Notes: a model not told the origin generated them from the letters alone. 64,000 nucleotides of DNA from Pseudomonadota bacterium (GCA_008501635.1 QQUJ01000010.1:496001-560000), one strand, 5' to 3'. Positions 33,718-42,892 are shown, counted from the first letter of the stretch. Program-made: numbers and translations.

Positions 33718-34551
33718 ATGCAGCAATACCTCGATCTCATGCGCCGCATCATGGAGACCGGCGTGCAGAAGGGCGACCGCACGGGCACCGGCACCCTGAG
33801 CGTGTTCGGCCATCAGATGCGCTTCGATCTGGCGCAGGGTTTCCCGCTGGTGACCACCAAGAAACTGCACCTGCGCTCCATCCTCCACGAACTGCTGTGG
33901 TTCCTGCAGGGTGATACCAATATCGCTTACCTCAAAGAGAACGGCGTCAGCATCTGGGACGAGTGGGCCGACGAGCAGGGTGGTTTGGGCCCGCTATACG
34001 GTTACCAGTGGCGCTCGTGGCCGGCGCCCGACGGCCGCCACATCGACCAGATCAGCGAAGTGGTGGAGACCCTGAAGACCAATCCCAACAGCCGCCGCAT
34101 CATCGTCTCGGCGTGGAACGTGGCGGATCTGCCCGACGAGTCGGTGAGCCCGCAGGAGAACGTGCGCAACGGGCGCATGGCGCTGGCCGCGTGTCACAGC
34201 TTTTTCCAGTTCTACGTCGCCGAGGGCCGGCTCTCCTGCCAGCTCTACCAGCGCAGCGCCGATACCTTTCTCGGTGTGCCGTTCAACATCGCCAGCTACG
34301 CGCTGCTGACGCTGATGATGGCGCAGGTCACCGGACTCCAGCCGGGCGAGTTCATCCATACCTTCGGCGATGCCCATCTCTACAACAACCACTTGGAACA
34401 GGCCCGCGAACAGTTGGGTCGCACGCCCTATCCGCTGCCCACCATGAAGCTCAATCCGGCGATCACCTCGCTGTTCGACTTCACCTACGACGATTTCGAG
34501 CTGGTGGGTTATCAGAGCCATCCCCACATCAAGGCGGCGGTGGCAGTATGA
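33718..34551 (+). CDS. thyA: Thymidylate synthase
   Basis: A 277-residue enzyme making dTMP from dUMP with methylene-tetrahydrofolate. Motifs: [53 protein letters not shown]. The nucleophile is Cys159 in [12 protein letters not shown]. The residue before it is Ala, whereas most ThyA proteins have Pro (E. coli LAPCHAFFQFYV). The gene overlaps folA by four bases (ATGA). Everything else looks intact. Confidence 0.96.
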   Translation: MQQYLDLMRRIMETGVQKGDRTGTGTLSVFGHQMRFDLAQGFPLVTTKKLHLRSILHELLWFLQGDTNIAYLKENGVSIWDEWADEQGGLGPLYGYQWRSWPAPDGRHIDQISEVVETLKTNPNSRRIIVSAWNVADLPDESVSPQENVRNGRMALAACHSFFQFYVAEGRLSCQLYQRSADTFLGVPFNIASYALLTLMMAQVTGLQPGEFIHTFGDAHLYNNHLEQAREQLGRTPYPLPTMKLNPAITSLFDFTYDDFELVGYQSHPHIKAAVAV

Positions 34552-35045
34552 CGACACTGTCGCTCATCGCGGCGATGAGCCGGGGACGGGTCATCGGTCA
34601 CGACAATCAACTGCCGTGGCATCTGCCCGCCGATCTGCAGCACTTCAAGACAATAACGATGGGCAAACCGATACTCATGGGGCGCCTCACCTACGAATCC
34701 ATCGGCAAGCCATTGCCGGGTCGACGCAACATCGTCATCACCCGCGACGCCGGTTACACCGCACCCGGCTGCGAAGTGGTGCACTCCATCGAGTCCGCGC
34801 TCGCGGCTGTTGCCGATGTCGAGGAGGCGATGGTGATCGGCGGTGCCAGTTTCTATGCGCAACTGTTGCCACAAGCGGATCGTTTATACCTCACCTTCAT
34901 CGATGCCGAGTTCCAGGGTGATGCATGGTTTCCCCAATGGAGCGCCAGCGAGTGGCGCGAGGTCGAACGCGACGACCACGCGCCGGACGAACGCAATCCC
35001 TGCCCCTATGCCTTTGTGGTGCTGGAGCGCATCGCAGCAAGTTAA
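34548..35045 (+). CDS. folA: Dihydrofolate reductase
   Basis: A 165-residue enzyme that reduces dihydrofolate produced by ThyA back to tetrahydrofolate. N-terminal [20 protein letters not shown], then [11 protein letters not shown] with the catalytic acidic residue, and [14 protein letters not shown] are typical. The start overlaps the thyA stop, so the pair is translationally coupled. No notable change is seen in the active-site segments. Confidence 0.95.
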   Translation: MTTLSLIAAMSRGRVIGHDNQLPWHLPADLQHFKTITMGKPILMGRLTYESIGKPLPGRRNIVITRDAGYTAPGCEVVHSIESALAAVADVEEAMVIGGASFYAQLLPQADRLYLTFIDAEFQGDAWFPQWSASEWREVERDDHAPDERNPCPYAFVVLERIAAS

Positions 35046-35150
35046 GGCGTAGCAACGCGAGCACGAGTAATGGAGGTAAATTCAAGTTCGAAGCGCAACG
35101 GTCGGGCTGTGGCAGGTTTTCCACTCGACAGCTGTTGGTTGACCGCTATA

Positions 35151-35609
35151 CTACGGACCAGTGCGAGTGATGCGGAGTCGATTTTTACCTCTTTCATTAA
35201 ACGCACGAACGTAAAAAAGCTGCTGCTTGCCAATTGCCTGAGACAGGTAGCGGACAACCTCGTGACCGTAGCTTTTCGCCACGAGGTTACTGCCTTGCAT
35301 CTCCAGATCGATGCCCCGAAAACCCCGTTCGGTATAGAACTCCAGATAGGCCGGTTCGTTATTGTTTAGCGGGCGATCCACCCAGGCGCATTCACCCGGG
35401 GCAGGTTGACGGGCGCCAGCCCCCTGCCGTGCCTTGGCGAAGCGGATGCGAAACGCCTGTTCCCCTCCACGCCAAATTGTGTAACTCGTCGTCATTGCGC
35501 CGCCACCGCGACAGACCAATGGATAGGATTCCGCGGCGATGGCCTTGGAAGCCCCCGGAGGGAAGACCAATCCGGTGACCAGTACCATCATGAATGCCAT
35601 TCGCTTCAT
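35151..35609 (-). CDS. Secreted hypothetical protein
   Basis: A 152-residue protein with a signal peptide (MKRMAFMMVLVTGLVFPPGA, cleavage near SKAIAA). The mature part has two Cys (YPLVCRGG and PGECAWVD) that may form a disulfide, and resembles small periplasmic or extracellular proteins with a beta-rich fold; I do not recognise the family. AGGAGGAG upstream of the ATG supports the start. Confidence 0.65.
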   Translation of the reverse strand: MKRMAFMMVLVTGLVFPPGASKAIAAESYPLVCRGGGAMTTSYTIWRGGEQAFRIRFAKARQGAGARQPAPGECAWVDRPLNNNEPAYLEFYTERGFRGIDLEMQGSNLVAKSYGHEVVRYLSQAIGKQQLFYVRAFNERGKNRLRITRTGP

Positions 35610-36150
35610 CGACTCCTCCTTCTCTGTTTGCGCGCGATAAACCAGTAATCAACTAGTCGTGGACAGGGATGCGCGGGTTCAACTATCTCCGCCGGCAACC
35701 TGGCCATGCCGAGAAAATTGCACAGGCCCGACCTCTGAAACCAGGGCAACAATCACGACCGAGGTGTTCATCTGAGCGAATATCAAGGAACCTCTGATCA
35801 AGTCGTGTTCAGTGATTCTGTTGCCCGGAAGCGACGATTTCGGTGTTGGAAAGCTTGGCAATAGCGGGCTATTACCTGCACTTTTCGCCTTGAGCTCGGT
35901 GCTTCTGAACAACACTCTCATCCAAACAGACTTAATCAGAAGTTCCTTAAAAAGGATAGACGCTCCCAATCCCGGAATCCAAGAGCATTCAAGAACGCAG
36001 GGCGAACCTAAAGGGCCCGCATCCTGTGTTTTGAATTGAGCTGACTACGGGCGCTTTCGATGGCGATGCGGATTACGCGAGCAGTGAATCGATGGGTGAG
36101 GACGGGCGAAGAGCCCCGTTCTACGGGGCCCTTTGCGATGGACAGCAGGC
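35610..36150. other. Gene-free stretch containing a MITE-like element
   Basis: About 540 bp without a supportable gene. It holds the terminal inverted repeats at 35785-35948 and a short hairpin (GCCCCGT/ACGGGGC, 36113-36129) that may end the broken gene at 36151. Confidence 0.6.
35785..35948. mobile_element. MITE-like element with 20-bp terminal inverted repeats
   Basis: AAGGAACCTCTGATCAAGTC (35785-35804) is inverted to GACTTAATCAGAAGTTCCTT (35929-35948), 18 of 20 positions matching. The 164-bp unit has no transposase; its centre has the palindrome AATAGC-GG-GCTATT. The TCAA/TTAA flanks (overlapping the repeat ends) are only imperfect duplications, so the exact ends are uncertain. The termini have the look of insertion sequence ends, and the unit is probably an internally deleted derivative. 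Confidence 0.6.
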
Positions 36151-36390
36151 TTACGGTTTGGGACCGCCGGTATAGTGCAGCTCTGATATCTCGTTGGCTC
36201 CCTGCTCGGGGTTAACCGGTTCGGGCTGGATGCGCCCCACCATGAAACCGAGCGAGACCGAAGTTTTGACGTATTTGGTTTCGCCGGCTTCGAGGATAAA
36301 GGAGAGTTCCTTCTCCACTTCGGTGGAGGTCTTGACGACGCACTTGCCCGGCGCTTCATCGGCATAGAAGATGCTGCCGCGCTCGGCGGC
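36151..36390 (-). pseudogene. C-terminal remnant of a DUF2846-like lipoprotein
   Basis: The frame is open on the minus strand from a stop at 36391-36393 to TAA at 36151, with no suitable start codon. It encodes about 79 residues: RGSIFYADEAPGKCVVK, then LSFILEAGETKYVKTSVSLG and MVGRIQPEPV. This resembles the C-terminal half of DUF2846-type lipoproteins, in which a host-bound lipid-anchored beta domain ends with an Ile/Val-rich segment. The N-terminus with lipobox has been lost; the two lipoprotein genes at 36463 and 36964 lie just upstream on the same strand. Confidence 0.6.
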
Positions 36391-36462
36391 TCAAGATATG
36401 AGGCTAGATCCCAGTTGAAGTAAATACATCCGACAATTGGGATCGTGTGCGTTGCGTAGAAT

Positions 36463-36939
36463 CTACTTGGTAGCATTTCTTATGAATATAGCTTCCCGAA
36501 TTTTCGCGAAAGCATTTTCATATATTTTAGCATCGTCTATTGCAGAGTCCTCTCCGTGTTGCTGCCCATACGCACCAGATGCAGTTCTGGACTCAACGAA
36601 ATTTAATCTGATACGTGAATTCATATCGCCATGCGACTCTATGAACGCTGTTGCTTTAGTAAATGTGCGTGTTGGCCCAACAAAAAGCATAAAACCAGAT
36701 TTTGTCGGACTTTTGGCAGTTATAAATCCAGTATCCTTATCCGCCGATTCGACAATGTACCCTAGATCTTGAAATACCGTCAGGACAGATGCGAATGCGG
36801 TTGCTTTGTCGGCGTCGAATGATTTTGACTGTATAGCTTGAAGTTCTAGTCCGCTTTTTGTAGGAGCTACAGTTGCGCATCCTAGCAACAGAGTCATAAG
36901 CCCTATATGCAAACCAACTAAAATCTGTGTTTTGAACAT
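36463..36939 (-). CDS. Small lipoprotein, function unknown
   Basis: A 158-residue protein with a lipoprotein signal (LIGLMTLLLGC type: HIGLMTLLLGCATVAP). The mature part (FDADKATAFASVLTVFQDLG, then YIVESADKDTGFITAKSP) resembles small beta/alpha lipoproteins that occur beside DUF2846 genes in proteobacteria. GGAGGGG precedes the ATG. Its composition is clearly AT-richer than neighbours, suggesting transfer. Its function is unknown. Confidence 0.75.
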   Translation of the reverse strand: MFKTQILVGLHIGLMTLLLGCATVAPTKSGLELQAIQSKSFDADKATAFASVLTVFQDLGYIVESADKDTGFITAKSPTKSGFMLFVGPTRTFTKATAFIESHGDMNSRIRLNFVESRTASGAYGQQHGEDSAIDDAKIYENAFAKIREAIFIRNATK

Positions 36940-36963
36940 TTCTTACCCCTCCTTGAGCCTAAA

Positions 36964-37371
36964 TTAGAATGACGAGTACATGCTCTTGAAATCTGACACC
37001 ATCTTGTTGGCGTCAAACTTGATGATCAGCGTCATAGTTTTTTGCGATTGTTCGAATCCAGAAGAACGGCTTGAACCTCCAAAGAGAATTATTGTGGCGT
37101 AGGTGCTTGATGAGTTCGATTGGGCTACAGTTGCGTGTCGTTGGTAGGTCCATACTTCTTGCCCAGCGGAATCGTGAGTAACAATGTTTGGAGCGCCAAA
37201 TTTTTCCAAAACTTCTTGCTGTGTGGTTACACCTTTTTTCAGTGTTAGTTGTACATTTCCATGAGTCAGTGGGGAGTTTGCTTCTGTCGTAGGAACTGCT
37301 TGTGGAACAACGCAGCCGTTGCCAATTGTCAAAACAGACAGTGCGAACAATATCTTAACTATTGTCGACAT
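36964..37371 (-). CDS. Small lipoprotein with a BamE/OmlA-like domain
   Basis: A 135-residue lipoprotein: signal VKILFALSVLTIGNGC with the Cys. The segment LKKGVTTQQEVLEKFGAPNI, then VWTYQRHATV, follows the SmpA/OmlA (BamE) fold. A true BamE would lie elsewhere; this is a paralogue of unknown role. AAAGGAGGG upstream supports the ATG. AT-rich, like the gene at 36463, with which it probably forms an operon (24-bp gap). Confidence 0.75.
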   Translation of the reverse strand: MSTIVKILFALSVLTIGNGCVVPQAVPTTEANSPLTHGNVQLTLKKGVTTQQEVLEKFGAPNIVTHDSAGQEVWTYQRHATVAQSNSSSTYATIILFGGSSRSSGFEQSQKTMTLIIKFDANKMVSDFKSMYSSF

Positions 37372-37625
37372 TTAACAGATCCCTCCTTTATTGGTGTTCC
37401 TATTATGAAACTCGAGTGCATTTTGCAGGTTGCTTTAACGATTCGCCCACAAGAAATTTCATGTTTCCAAACGGTTTGGCTCATAAAAGAACTGGAAAGG
37501 TTCTATTTATCGGCAACCAAGTATCTGTATTCCTCACGGTGCATTATACAAACCGCTTCTACTGTAGTTTATGTGCAAAAAATGGATGCCCAGCAGGGGT
37601 AATTGTAATTCCAAGAAAAACACCT

Positions 37626-38462
37626 CTATGGTGTACCCGGCCTGCAGCCTTGCGCGCAATCGATGCTATGCCGTTCCAAGTCATCGCTGTCGATGCGCAG
37701 CGCGGTGAGCTGCCCCCCCCAGATACATCCTGTATCCAGGCTGTGCGCGTCGCGCTCGTTATGGAAACCCAGCGTCGACCAGTGGCCGAAGACGATGCGC
37801 TGTTCCTCGCTGGCGCGCTCCGGTACGGCGAACCACGGCATCGTCTTCGGTGACTGGGTACCGGGGGGGCCTTTGGCGTCGAGTGCCAGCCGGCCCTTGC
37901 GATCGCAGTAGCGCAAGCGTGTCAGGCAGTTGGTGATAAAGCGCAGACGCTTCACCCCTTTGAGTTTCTCATCCCACACTGCTGGGCCGTCGCCATACAT
38001 GTGGGTGAAGAAGTCCCGGTGTTTGGCCCCGCGCAGCACGCTCTCCAGTTCGGCTGCGCAGGCGGCGGCCTTTTTCAGGCTCCATTGCGGTGGGAGCCCG
38101 GCGTGGATCATCGCCCAGCCCAAGGCTTGATCCCAATGCAGCAGCGGGCGATTGCGCAGCCAGATGAGCAGTTCCGTGCGGTCGTCGGCGTGAAGAATTG
38201 CCTCGAAGGTGTCCTTCTTGCGCGGTGGCCGCGTGCCGCTGGCGATCGCCAGCAGGTGCAGGTCGTGGTTGCCGAGTACGGTTACCGCACTGTCGCCGAG
38301 CCCGCGCACGAAGCGCAGTACCTCCAGAGAGTTCGGGCCGCGATTGACCAGATCGCCGGTGAACCACAGGGTGTCGGCGCCCGGATCGAAGTGGATGTGG
38401 TCGAGCAGGTGCAGCAGCTCGTCGTAACAGCCCTGGACATCGCCGATGGCATAGATGGCCAT
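37626..38462 (-). CDS. apaH: Symmetrical bis(5'-nucleosyl)-tetraphosphatase
   Basis: A 278-residue metallophosphoesterase that splits Ap4A to two ADP. The motifs are IGDVQGCYDELLHLL, FTGDLVNRGPNSLE, VLGNHDLHLLAI, and MIHAGLPPQW, then IVFGHWSTLG. In many gammaproteobacteria apaH follows rsmA and apaG; here rsmA is 14 kb away and no apaG is beside apaH. The family length is about 280, so it is complete. It faces no obvious partner and may be a single-gene unit. Confidence 0.95.
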   Translation of the reverse strand: MAIYAIGDVQGCYDELLHLLDHIHFDPGADTLWFTGDLVNRGPNSLEVLRFVRGLGDSAVTVLGNHDLHLLAIASGTRPPRKKDTFEAILHADDRTELLIWLRNRPLLHWDQALGWAMIHAGLPPQWSLKKAAACAAELESVLRGAKHRDFFTHMYGDGPAVWDEKLKGVKRLRFITNCLTRLRYCDRKGRLALDAKGPPGTQSPKTMPWFAVPERASEEQRIVFGHWSTLGFHNERDAHSLDTGCIWGGQLTALRIDSDDLERHSIDCAQGCRPGTP

Positions 38463-38670
38463 GGTTACTCTCAGTCCCCGTTGAAAGCCGGGGAGTATAA
38501 CGGTCGTTCACCGGGGTGTCCGGTACTTGGGTCGATCAATCTATGGGTCATCGCTGCTAAAAGACGGGTTTTCCATTGCGCTCCGTGCGTCTCTGCGAGA
38601 AAACAATGGGTTCCTGGGAATCGGGAAAAAACAGTTTCAGCGGGTTCGCAACCTGATGAGGCGTCGAGGG

Positions 38671-39648
38671 TTACCGACCGGCTTGGCCCGCGGCGCAGAA
38701 GGCCGCGCCGAGCAGACCGATTCGCGGCGTGGTGATGAGGTAGATCGGAATGGTTTCCATGAGTTGGCTCAACCGACCCTTATCGAGAAAGCCGCGTACG
38801 AAGGCGTGGCGAAACGAGCCTTTGAGCACTTGCGCGGCGATACCCCCGGCCAGATAGAGTCCGCCTCGCGGTAGCGTTGTCAGAGCGAGGTTGCCCGCCT
38901 GCGCCCCATAAAGCCGACACATGCGTGTCAGCGCATCGACCGCGACAAGATCGGCGTTGTCCAGGGCGGCGCTGCTGACGGCACCCGGGTCTTTCAATGT
39001 CGGGGTTGTACCTTGCTGCATACACAACCAGCGATAGACGAAGAGCAAGCCCGGTCCGGAGACCGCGCGCTCCCAGGAGGCGTGGCCAAACTGTTTCCAC
39101 AGTGCCTCGAGCAACGGAAGATCGAGCGCCTCGCCCGGCCCGAAATCGACATGCCCACCTTCCGAGGGCAATACGTGCCAATGCTTGTCGTGGGGGATCG
39201 CCAGCACGGTGCCGAGCCCGGTGCCCGCACCCAGTACCGCACGCGGACCCTTGCGGTCGGGGTGCCCGGCCTGGATCGTCTCGTAGGCGTCGTCCGCCAA
39301 TGCACGCACGCCCCAGCCTATGGCTTCGAAATCGTTGATGAGCCGGGTGGGGGTGGCGCCCAGCTGCAGGGCGATGTCGTCGGCGACGATCTCCCACGGG
39401 CAGTTGGTGAGCCGGGCGACGGTGCCGCCGTTCTCGTGGCGGATCGGTCCGGCGACCGCCAGGCAGGCACGTTGCAGGGGTAAGTGGACGCCGGTCTCTT
39501 TCAGAAAGGTGTCGAGAAGGTTGCCGAAGTTTTCGAACGCCTCGTTGCTGTAGTAGCGCTCTTCGGCCGTTTGCAGCGATTTGTCGTGCCACCCGCCCAA
39601 CCAGAGACGTGAGGTTGTGCCGCCGATGTCCCCAGCGAGAAAATTCAT
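38671..39648 (-). CDS. glk: Glucokinase
   Basis: A 325-residue ROK/bacterial glucokinase. The N-terminal FLAGDIGGTTSRLWLGGW binds phosphate; VAGPIRHENGGTVARLTNCP, LINDFEAIGWG, LGAGTGLGTV and the SEGGHVDFGP motif complete the glucose site. It phosphorylates glucose to glucose-6-phosphate with ATP. The frame is complete. It lies between apaH and the ComFB gene, all on the minus strand but with gaps of 98 and more bp. Confidence 0.95.
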   Translation of the reverse strand: MNFLAGDIGGTTSRLWLGGWHDKSLQTAEERYYSNEAFENFGNLLDTFLKETGVHLPLQRACLAVAGPIRHENGGTVARLTNCPWEIVADDIALQLGATPTRLINDFEAIGWGVRALADDAYETIQAGHPDRKGPRAVLGAGTGLGTVLAIPHDKHWHVLPSEGGHVDFGPGEALDLPLLEALWKQFGHASWERAVSGPGLLFVYRWLCMQQGTTPTLKDPGAVSSAALDNADLVAVDALTRMCRLYGAQAGNLALTTLPRGGLYLAGGIAAQVLKGSFRHAFVRGFLDKGRLSQLMETIPIYLITTPRIGLLGAAFCAAGQAGR

Positions 39649-39746
39649 GAGCGCTCGATAAGGTCAGTGTGAATGGGTGTCAAGGGTAGCAGATCAAAGC
39701 CGGGAAATGACCGGCACCACCGATTAGAGATATGCGCCGCGGTCGC

Positions 39747-40046
39747 TCAGGAAGCGGATTCGGCATCGGCATGCGGGCCTAGCGGATGGCCGCGAACGGT
39801 CTCTACGGCGTGTTGGACGGCGTCATTGACCAGGATCTCCATGCGTTCCAGTTCGCCTTCGCTGAGAAAGAATCCGGTATCCACATCTTCGCGCACATAG
39901 CGGGCTGGCAGCTGGTTGAGGGCGACACAGGCAACATCCTCGAGAAATTGCGGGTCGTGGCGTTTGCCGCTATCCATCAACGTCTCATGAATGTGCTCGT
40001 AGACGAGGTGTTCGTAGTAGTTGTGACACGCTTCGAACAGGGCCAT
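39747..40046 (-). CDS. ComFB-like (late competence development) protein
   Basis: A 99-residue small protein. YYEHLVYEHIHETL, DVACVALNQLPARYVREDVD and ELERMEILVNDAVQHAV follow the ComFB family, which includes c-di-AMP- or c-di-GMP-binding regulators in some bacteria. Starting at ATG 40046, it is preceded by AGGAGG with a 5-nt gap. It stands 76 bp downstream of the UspA gene, which is probably its operon mate. Confidence 0.8.
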   Translation of the reverse strand: MALFEACHNYYEHLVYEHIHETLMDSGKRHDPQFLEDVACVALNQLPARYVREDVDTGFFLSEGELERMEILVNDAVQHAVETVRGHPLGPHADAESAS

Positions 40047-40122
40047 GGCGGCCTCCTTCTGCAAACCGTCCCACGGTGCGCTGGCGACAGTGCGGGTGGA
40101 TCCCTAAAGGCTCTATCGGCGG

Positions 40123-40581
40123 TCAGTCGTTGCCCTGTACCCCCTCGGTGGGTACACGAATCGCCAGCACATCGCACTTGGCGCCGTGCAGCACGGCGTT
40201 GGCGGTGGAGCCCATGAGCAGCGCCAAGCCGTGCCGACCGTGACTGCCGACCACGATCAGGTCGGCGGCCGCCTCTTCAGCGACTCGCAGGATCTCGTTC
40301 TTGGTGGCGCCCAGCTCCACCCGCTGTTCAGCGGCGGCCAGGCCCAGGGTGTCGGCGAGTTCGGCCAATTTGCCACGGGCATCTTCGATCAGCTCACTGT
40401 CGATATCGACGGGCTGAGCCAGGATCAGATCGTTCGAGAGGTCGAGCGGCACGTGCTCCACGACGTGGATCAGTACGACGCTCGCGCCGCACTGATCGGC
40501 CAGCTGTTTGGCGCGCTGACCGATGTAGGCGCTCTCTGGCGAAAAATCGAGTGCCAGCAGGAGGTGCTTGTAGATGCTCAT
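40123..40581 (-). CDS. Universal stress protein (UspA family)
   Basis: A 152-residue UspA-fold protein. N-terminal YKHLLLALDFSPES and the C-terminal VVGSHGRHGLALLMGSTANA contain the ATP-binding GxxG-x9-GS/T pattern. It probably binds ATP and responds to stress or redox. I chose ATG 40581 (MSIYKHLLLALD) with GGAGAAG upstream. The ComFB gene follows. Confidence 0.92.
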   Translation of the reverse strand: MSIYKHLLLALDFSPESAYIGQRAKQLADQCGASVVLIHVVEHVPLDLSNDLILAQPVDIDSELIEDARGKLAELADTLGLAAAEQRVELGATKNEILRVAEEAAADLIVVGSHGRHGLALLMGSTANAVLHGAKCDVLAIRVPTEGVQGND

Positions 40582-40838
40582 GACTGCTTCTCCGCGTTCC
40601 AAGAGTGACCTGAATGGTTTATTAGATCAGGCATATATGTTGTAATCACGCACCCATTGAGGGTGACTTTAACGCAGTTGGAACTCTTGTGTCACCGGTC
40701 ACCGAATTGCCCCCGTCGAGGACCAGTGGTGTAGCGCTACGCCGCGAGGTTGCCATCGTCCGCTGCCGGCCTTTTCCGCGCCGTCGACGCACCTGCAGCA
40801 CCCCAATGAACGAACTCTGATCAGCCAGTGGAATAGCG

Positions 40839-41777
40839 ATGACCGATAAGATGCGAGTCGGTGTGGTAGGAGTGGGTTATCTCGGCAAGATCCATGCGCG
40901 AATCTACGCTCGCATGCCGAACGTGGAATTGATCGGCGTGGTGGACACCGATCCCGCTGCCGCCGAGGCGGTGGCCAGGGAGTGCGGGTGCAAAGCCTAC
41001 ACCGAAACCGCGGCGCTGCTCGATGGCATCGACGCGGTAAGCATCGTGGTGCCTACGGTCTACCATCTGGAGGTTGCACGCCCGTTTCTCGAACGCGGCA
41101 TCCACATGCTGCTGGAAAAGCCGATCGCCTCGACTCTGGAACAGGGAGCGGAGATCATCCGGCTCGCCGAACAGGGAGGCGCGGTGCTGCAGATCGGTCA
41201 TCTGGAGCGTTACAACGCCGGTGTCATGAAGCTGGCGTCGCGCATCAAGAATCCGCGCTTCATCGAGGCGCACCGCATCGGCGAATTTGTGGCACGCGCC
41301 ACCGATGTGGATGTGGTCACCGATCTGATGATCCACGATATCGATATCATCCTCTCGCTGGTGGGCGCGCCGCTGCGTCATATCTCCGCGACCGGGCTGC
41401 CGGTACTCACCAATCACGTCGATATCGCCAATGCACGCCTGGAGTTTGAAAACGGCTGCGTGGCCAATGTCACCGCCAGCCGGGTATCGCACAAGCGGTT
41501 GCGACGTATTCGAATATTCGAGGAGAACAATTACGAAGCGCTCAATTTCATCGATCAGCAGATCGATTCGGTGAAAACCCTGCGTTCCGATGCCGATCAG
41601 GAGTGGCCGGAGATCGTGCGCGAGAAGGTCGAGATCGAACCTTGCCAGCCGCTCGACGCCGAACTGGCTGATTTTGTGCAAACCATTCGCAAAGGCGGTA
41701 AACCACTGGTCGATGGCGCGACCGGTCTCGAGGCCCTGCGTGTCGCAATGGAAGTGAAGGAGAAGATCGAGCAATGA
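40839..41777 (+). CDS. Gfo/Idh/MocA-family oxidoreductase, possible GnnA (UDP-GlcNAc 3-dehydrogenase)
   Basis: A 312-residue NAD(P)-binding oxidoreductase. The Rossmann motif is VGVVGVGYLGKIHARIYARM, the catalytic EKPIAS, and the C-terminal substrate domain has IGHLERYNAGV, DVDVVTDLMIHDIDIILSLV and VDIANARLEF. This subgroup, including LMIHDIDI, is the type found beside lpxA in several bacteria. With the DegT partner starting inside its stop region, it may form the GnnA-GnnB pair that makes UDP-GlcNAc3N for lipid A with amide-linked acyl chains. lpxA itself is not in the window, so this is an inference. Confidence 0.75.
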   Translation: MTDKMRVGVVGVGYLGKIHARIYARMPNVELIGVVDTDPAAAEAVARECGCKAYTETAALLDGIDAVSIVVPTVYHLEVARPFLERGIHMLLEKPIASTLEQGAEIIRLAEQGGAVLQIGHLERYNAGVMKLASRIKNPRFIEAHRIGEFVARATDVDVVTDLMIHDIDIILSLVGAPLRHISATGLPVLTNHVDIANARLEFENGCVANVTASRVSHKRLRRIRIFEENNYEALNFIDQQIDSVKTLRSDADQEWPEIVREKVEIEPCQPLDAELADFVQTIRKGGKPLVDGATGLEALRVAMEVKEKIEQ

Positions 41778-42892
41778 GCACCCAACCCGTTCCCTACCTG
41801 GATCTCAGTGGCGAATTCGCCGGTCTGAAGGAGGAGTGGTTCAACCTCATTGCCGAGACCGGTGGCACGGGACGCTGGATTCTGGGGCCCAATGTCAGTG
41901 CCCTGGAGGAAGAGATTGCAGCCTACGTAGGCGTGCGGCACGCGATCGCGGTTGCCAATGGCACCGACGCCCTGATCCTGTCGCTGCGTGCGCTCGGCGT
42001 CGGTCCCGGCGACGAAGTGATCACGTCGCCCTTTACCTTCTTTGCCAGCGCCGAGGCGATTTCGATGGTTGGAGCGACGCCGGTTTTTGCCGATATCGAT
42101 CCGGTCAGTTTCAACATTCACCCCGCCAGCATCGAAGCGAAGATCACGCCCCGCACCAAGGGTGTCTTACCCGTGCATATCTTCGGTCACCCCTGCGATA
42201 TGACGGGGGTCAAGGCATTGGCCGAGCAGCACAATCTGGTGGTGGTGGAAGATCTGGCCCAGGCCTTCGGCGCCGAACACACCGGCAACAAGGTGGGCAG
42301 CATCGGGGACACCGGCGGCACCAGTTTCTACCCGACCAAGGTTTTGGGTGGCTACGGCGATGGCGGGATGATCTTTACTGACCGCGTGGAGGTGCGCGAG
42401 GCGTTGTTGAAGCTGCGCAATCACGGTGCGAGCGCGCCGTTCATGCACGATGAGTTGGGCTACAACAGCCGGCTCGATGAGGTCCAGGCAGCGTTGCTGC
42501 GCATCAAGCTGCGCACTATCGAGCAGGCGGTCGCGCGCCGTAATGCAGTGGCGGCCGCCTACACGGAACGCCTCGGCGCACTCGATCTGATGGTGCCGCA
42601 GATACCGGCCAACGGTCGTCACGCTTTCAATCTCTATACTCTGCGCGTGCCGGGCGGTCGCCGCGATGCACTGCGCAGGCACCTGGGAGACAACGGGGTT
42701 CCCACCGCGCAGTGCTACCCGTTGCCGATGCACCAGCAGGCGGTCTACGCTCATTTGGGTGGTAAGGCGGGTGATCTGCCGGTGGTCGAGCAGATCTGCA
42801 CCGAGACGCTGTCGCTGCCGATCTTTCCCGATTTGCAGATCGGGCAGATCGATCGGGTTTGTGAAGTGGTCACGGCGTTCTTCAGCGCGTAA
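41774..42892 (+). CDS. DegT/DnrJ/EryC1/StrS aminotransferase, possible GnnB
   Basis: A 372-residue PLP-dependent sugar aminotransferase. NGTDALILSLRALGVGPGDE, VVVEDLAQAFGAEH and the PLP-lysine motif SFYPTKVLGGYGDGG are present; NYNSRLDEVQA appears as YNSRLDEVQAALL. The start overlaps the end of the Gfo/Idh gene (ATGA), so the two act together. It would aminate the 3-keto sugar nucleotide formed by the partner. Other nucleotide-sugar pathways remain possible. Confidence 0.85.
   Translation: MSTQPVPYLDLSGEFAGLKEEWFNLIAETGGTGRWILGPNVSALEEEIAAYVGVRHAIAVANGTDALILSLRALGVGPGDEVITSPFTFFASAEAISMVGATPVFADIDPVSFNIHPASIEAKITPRTKGVLPVHIFGHPCDMTGVKALAEQHNLVVVEDLAQAFGAEHTGNKVGSIGDTGGTSFYPTKVLGGYGDGGMIFTDRVEVREALLKLRNHGASAPFMHDELGYNSRLDEVQAALLRIKLRTIEQAVARRNAVAAAYTERLGALDLMVPQIPANGRHAFNLYTLRVPGGRRDALRRHLGDNGVPTAQCYPLPMHQQAVYAHLGGKAGDLPVVEQICTETLSLPIFPDLQIGQIDRVCEVVTAFFSA

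Noticed and set aside
33963-34547. Upstream extension of the folA frame through thyA
   Set aside because: The DHFR fold starts at [14 protein letters not shown] at 34548, overlapping the thyA stop; residues before it are a shadow of thyA.
36045-36476. Open frame of 143 residues on the minus strand
   Set aside because: It runs out of frame over the DUF2846-like remnant, has no ribosome binding site and has shadow-like composition.
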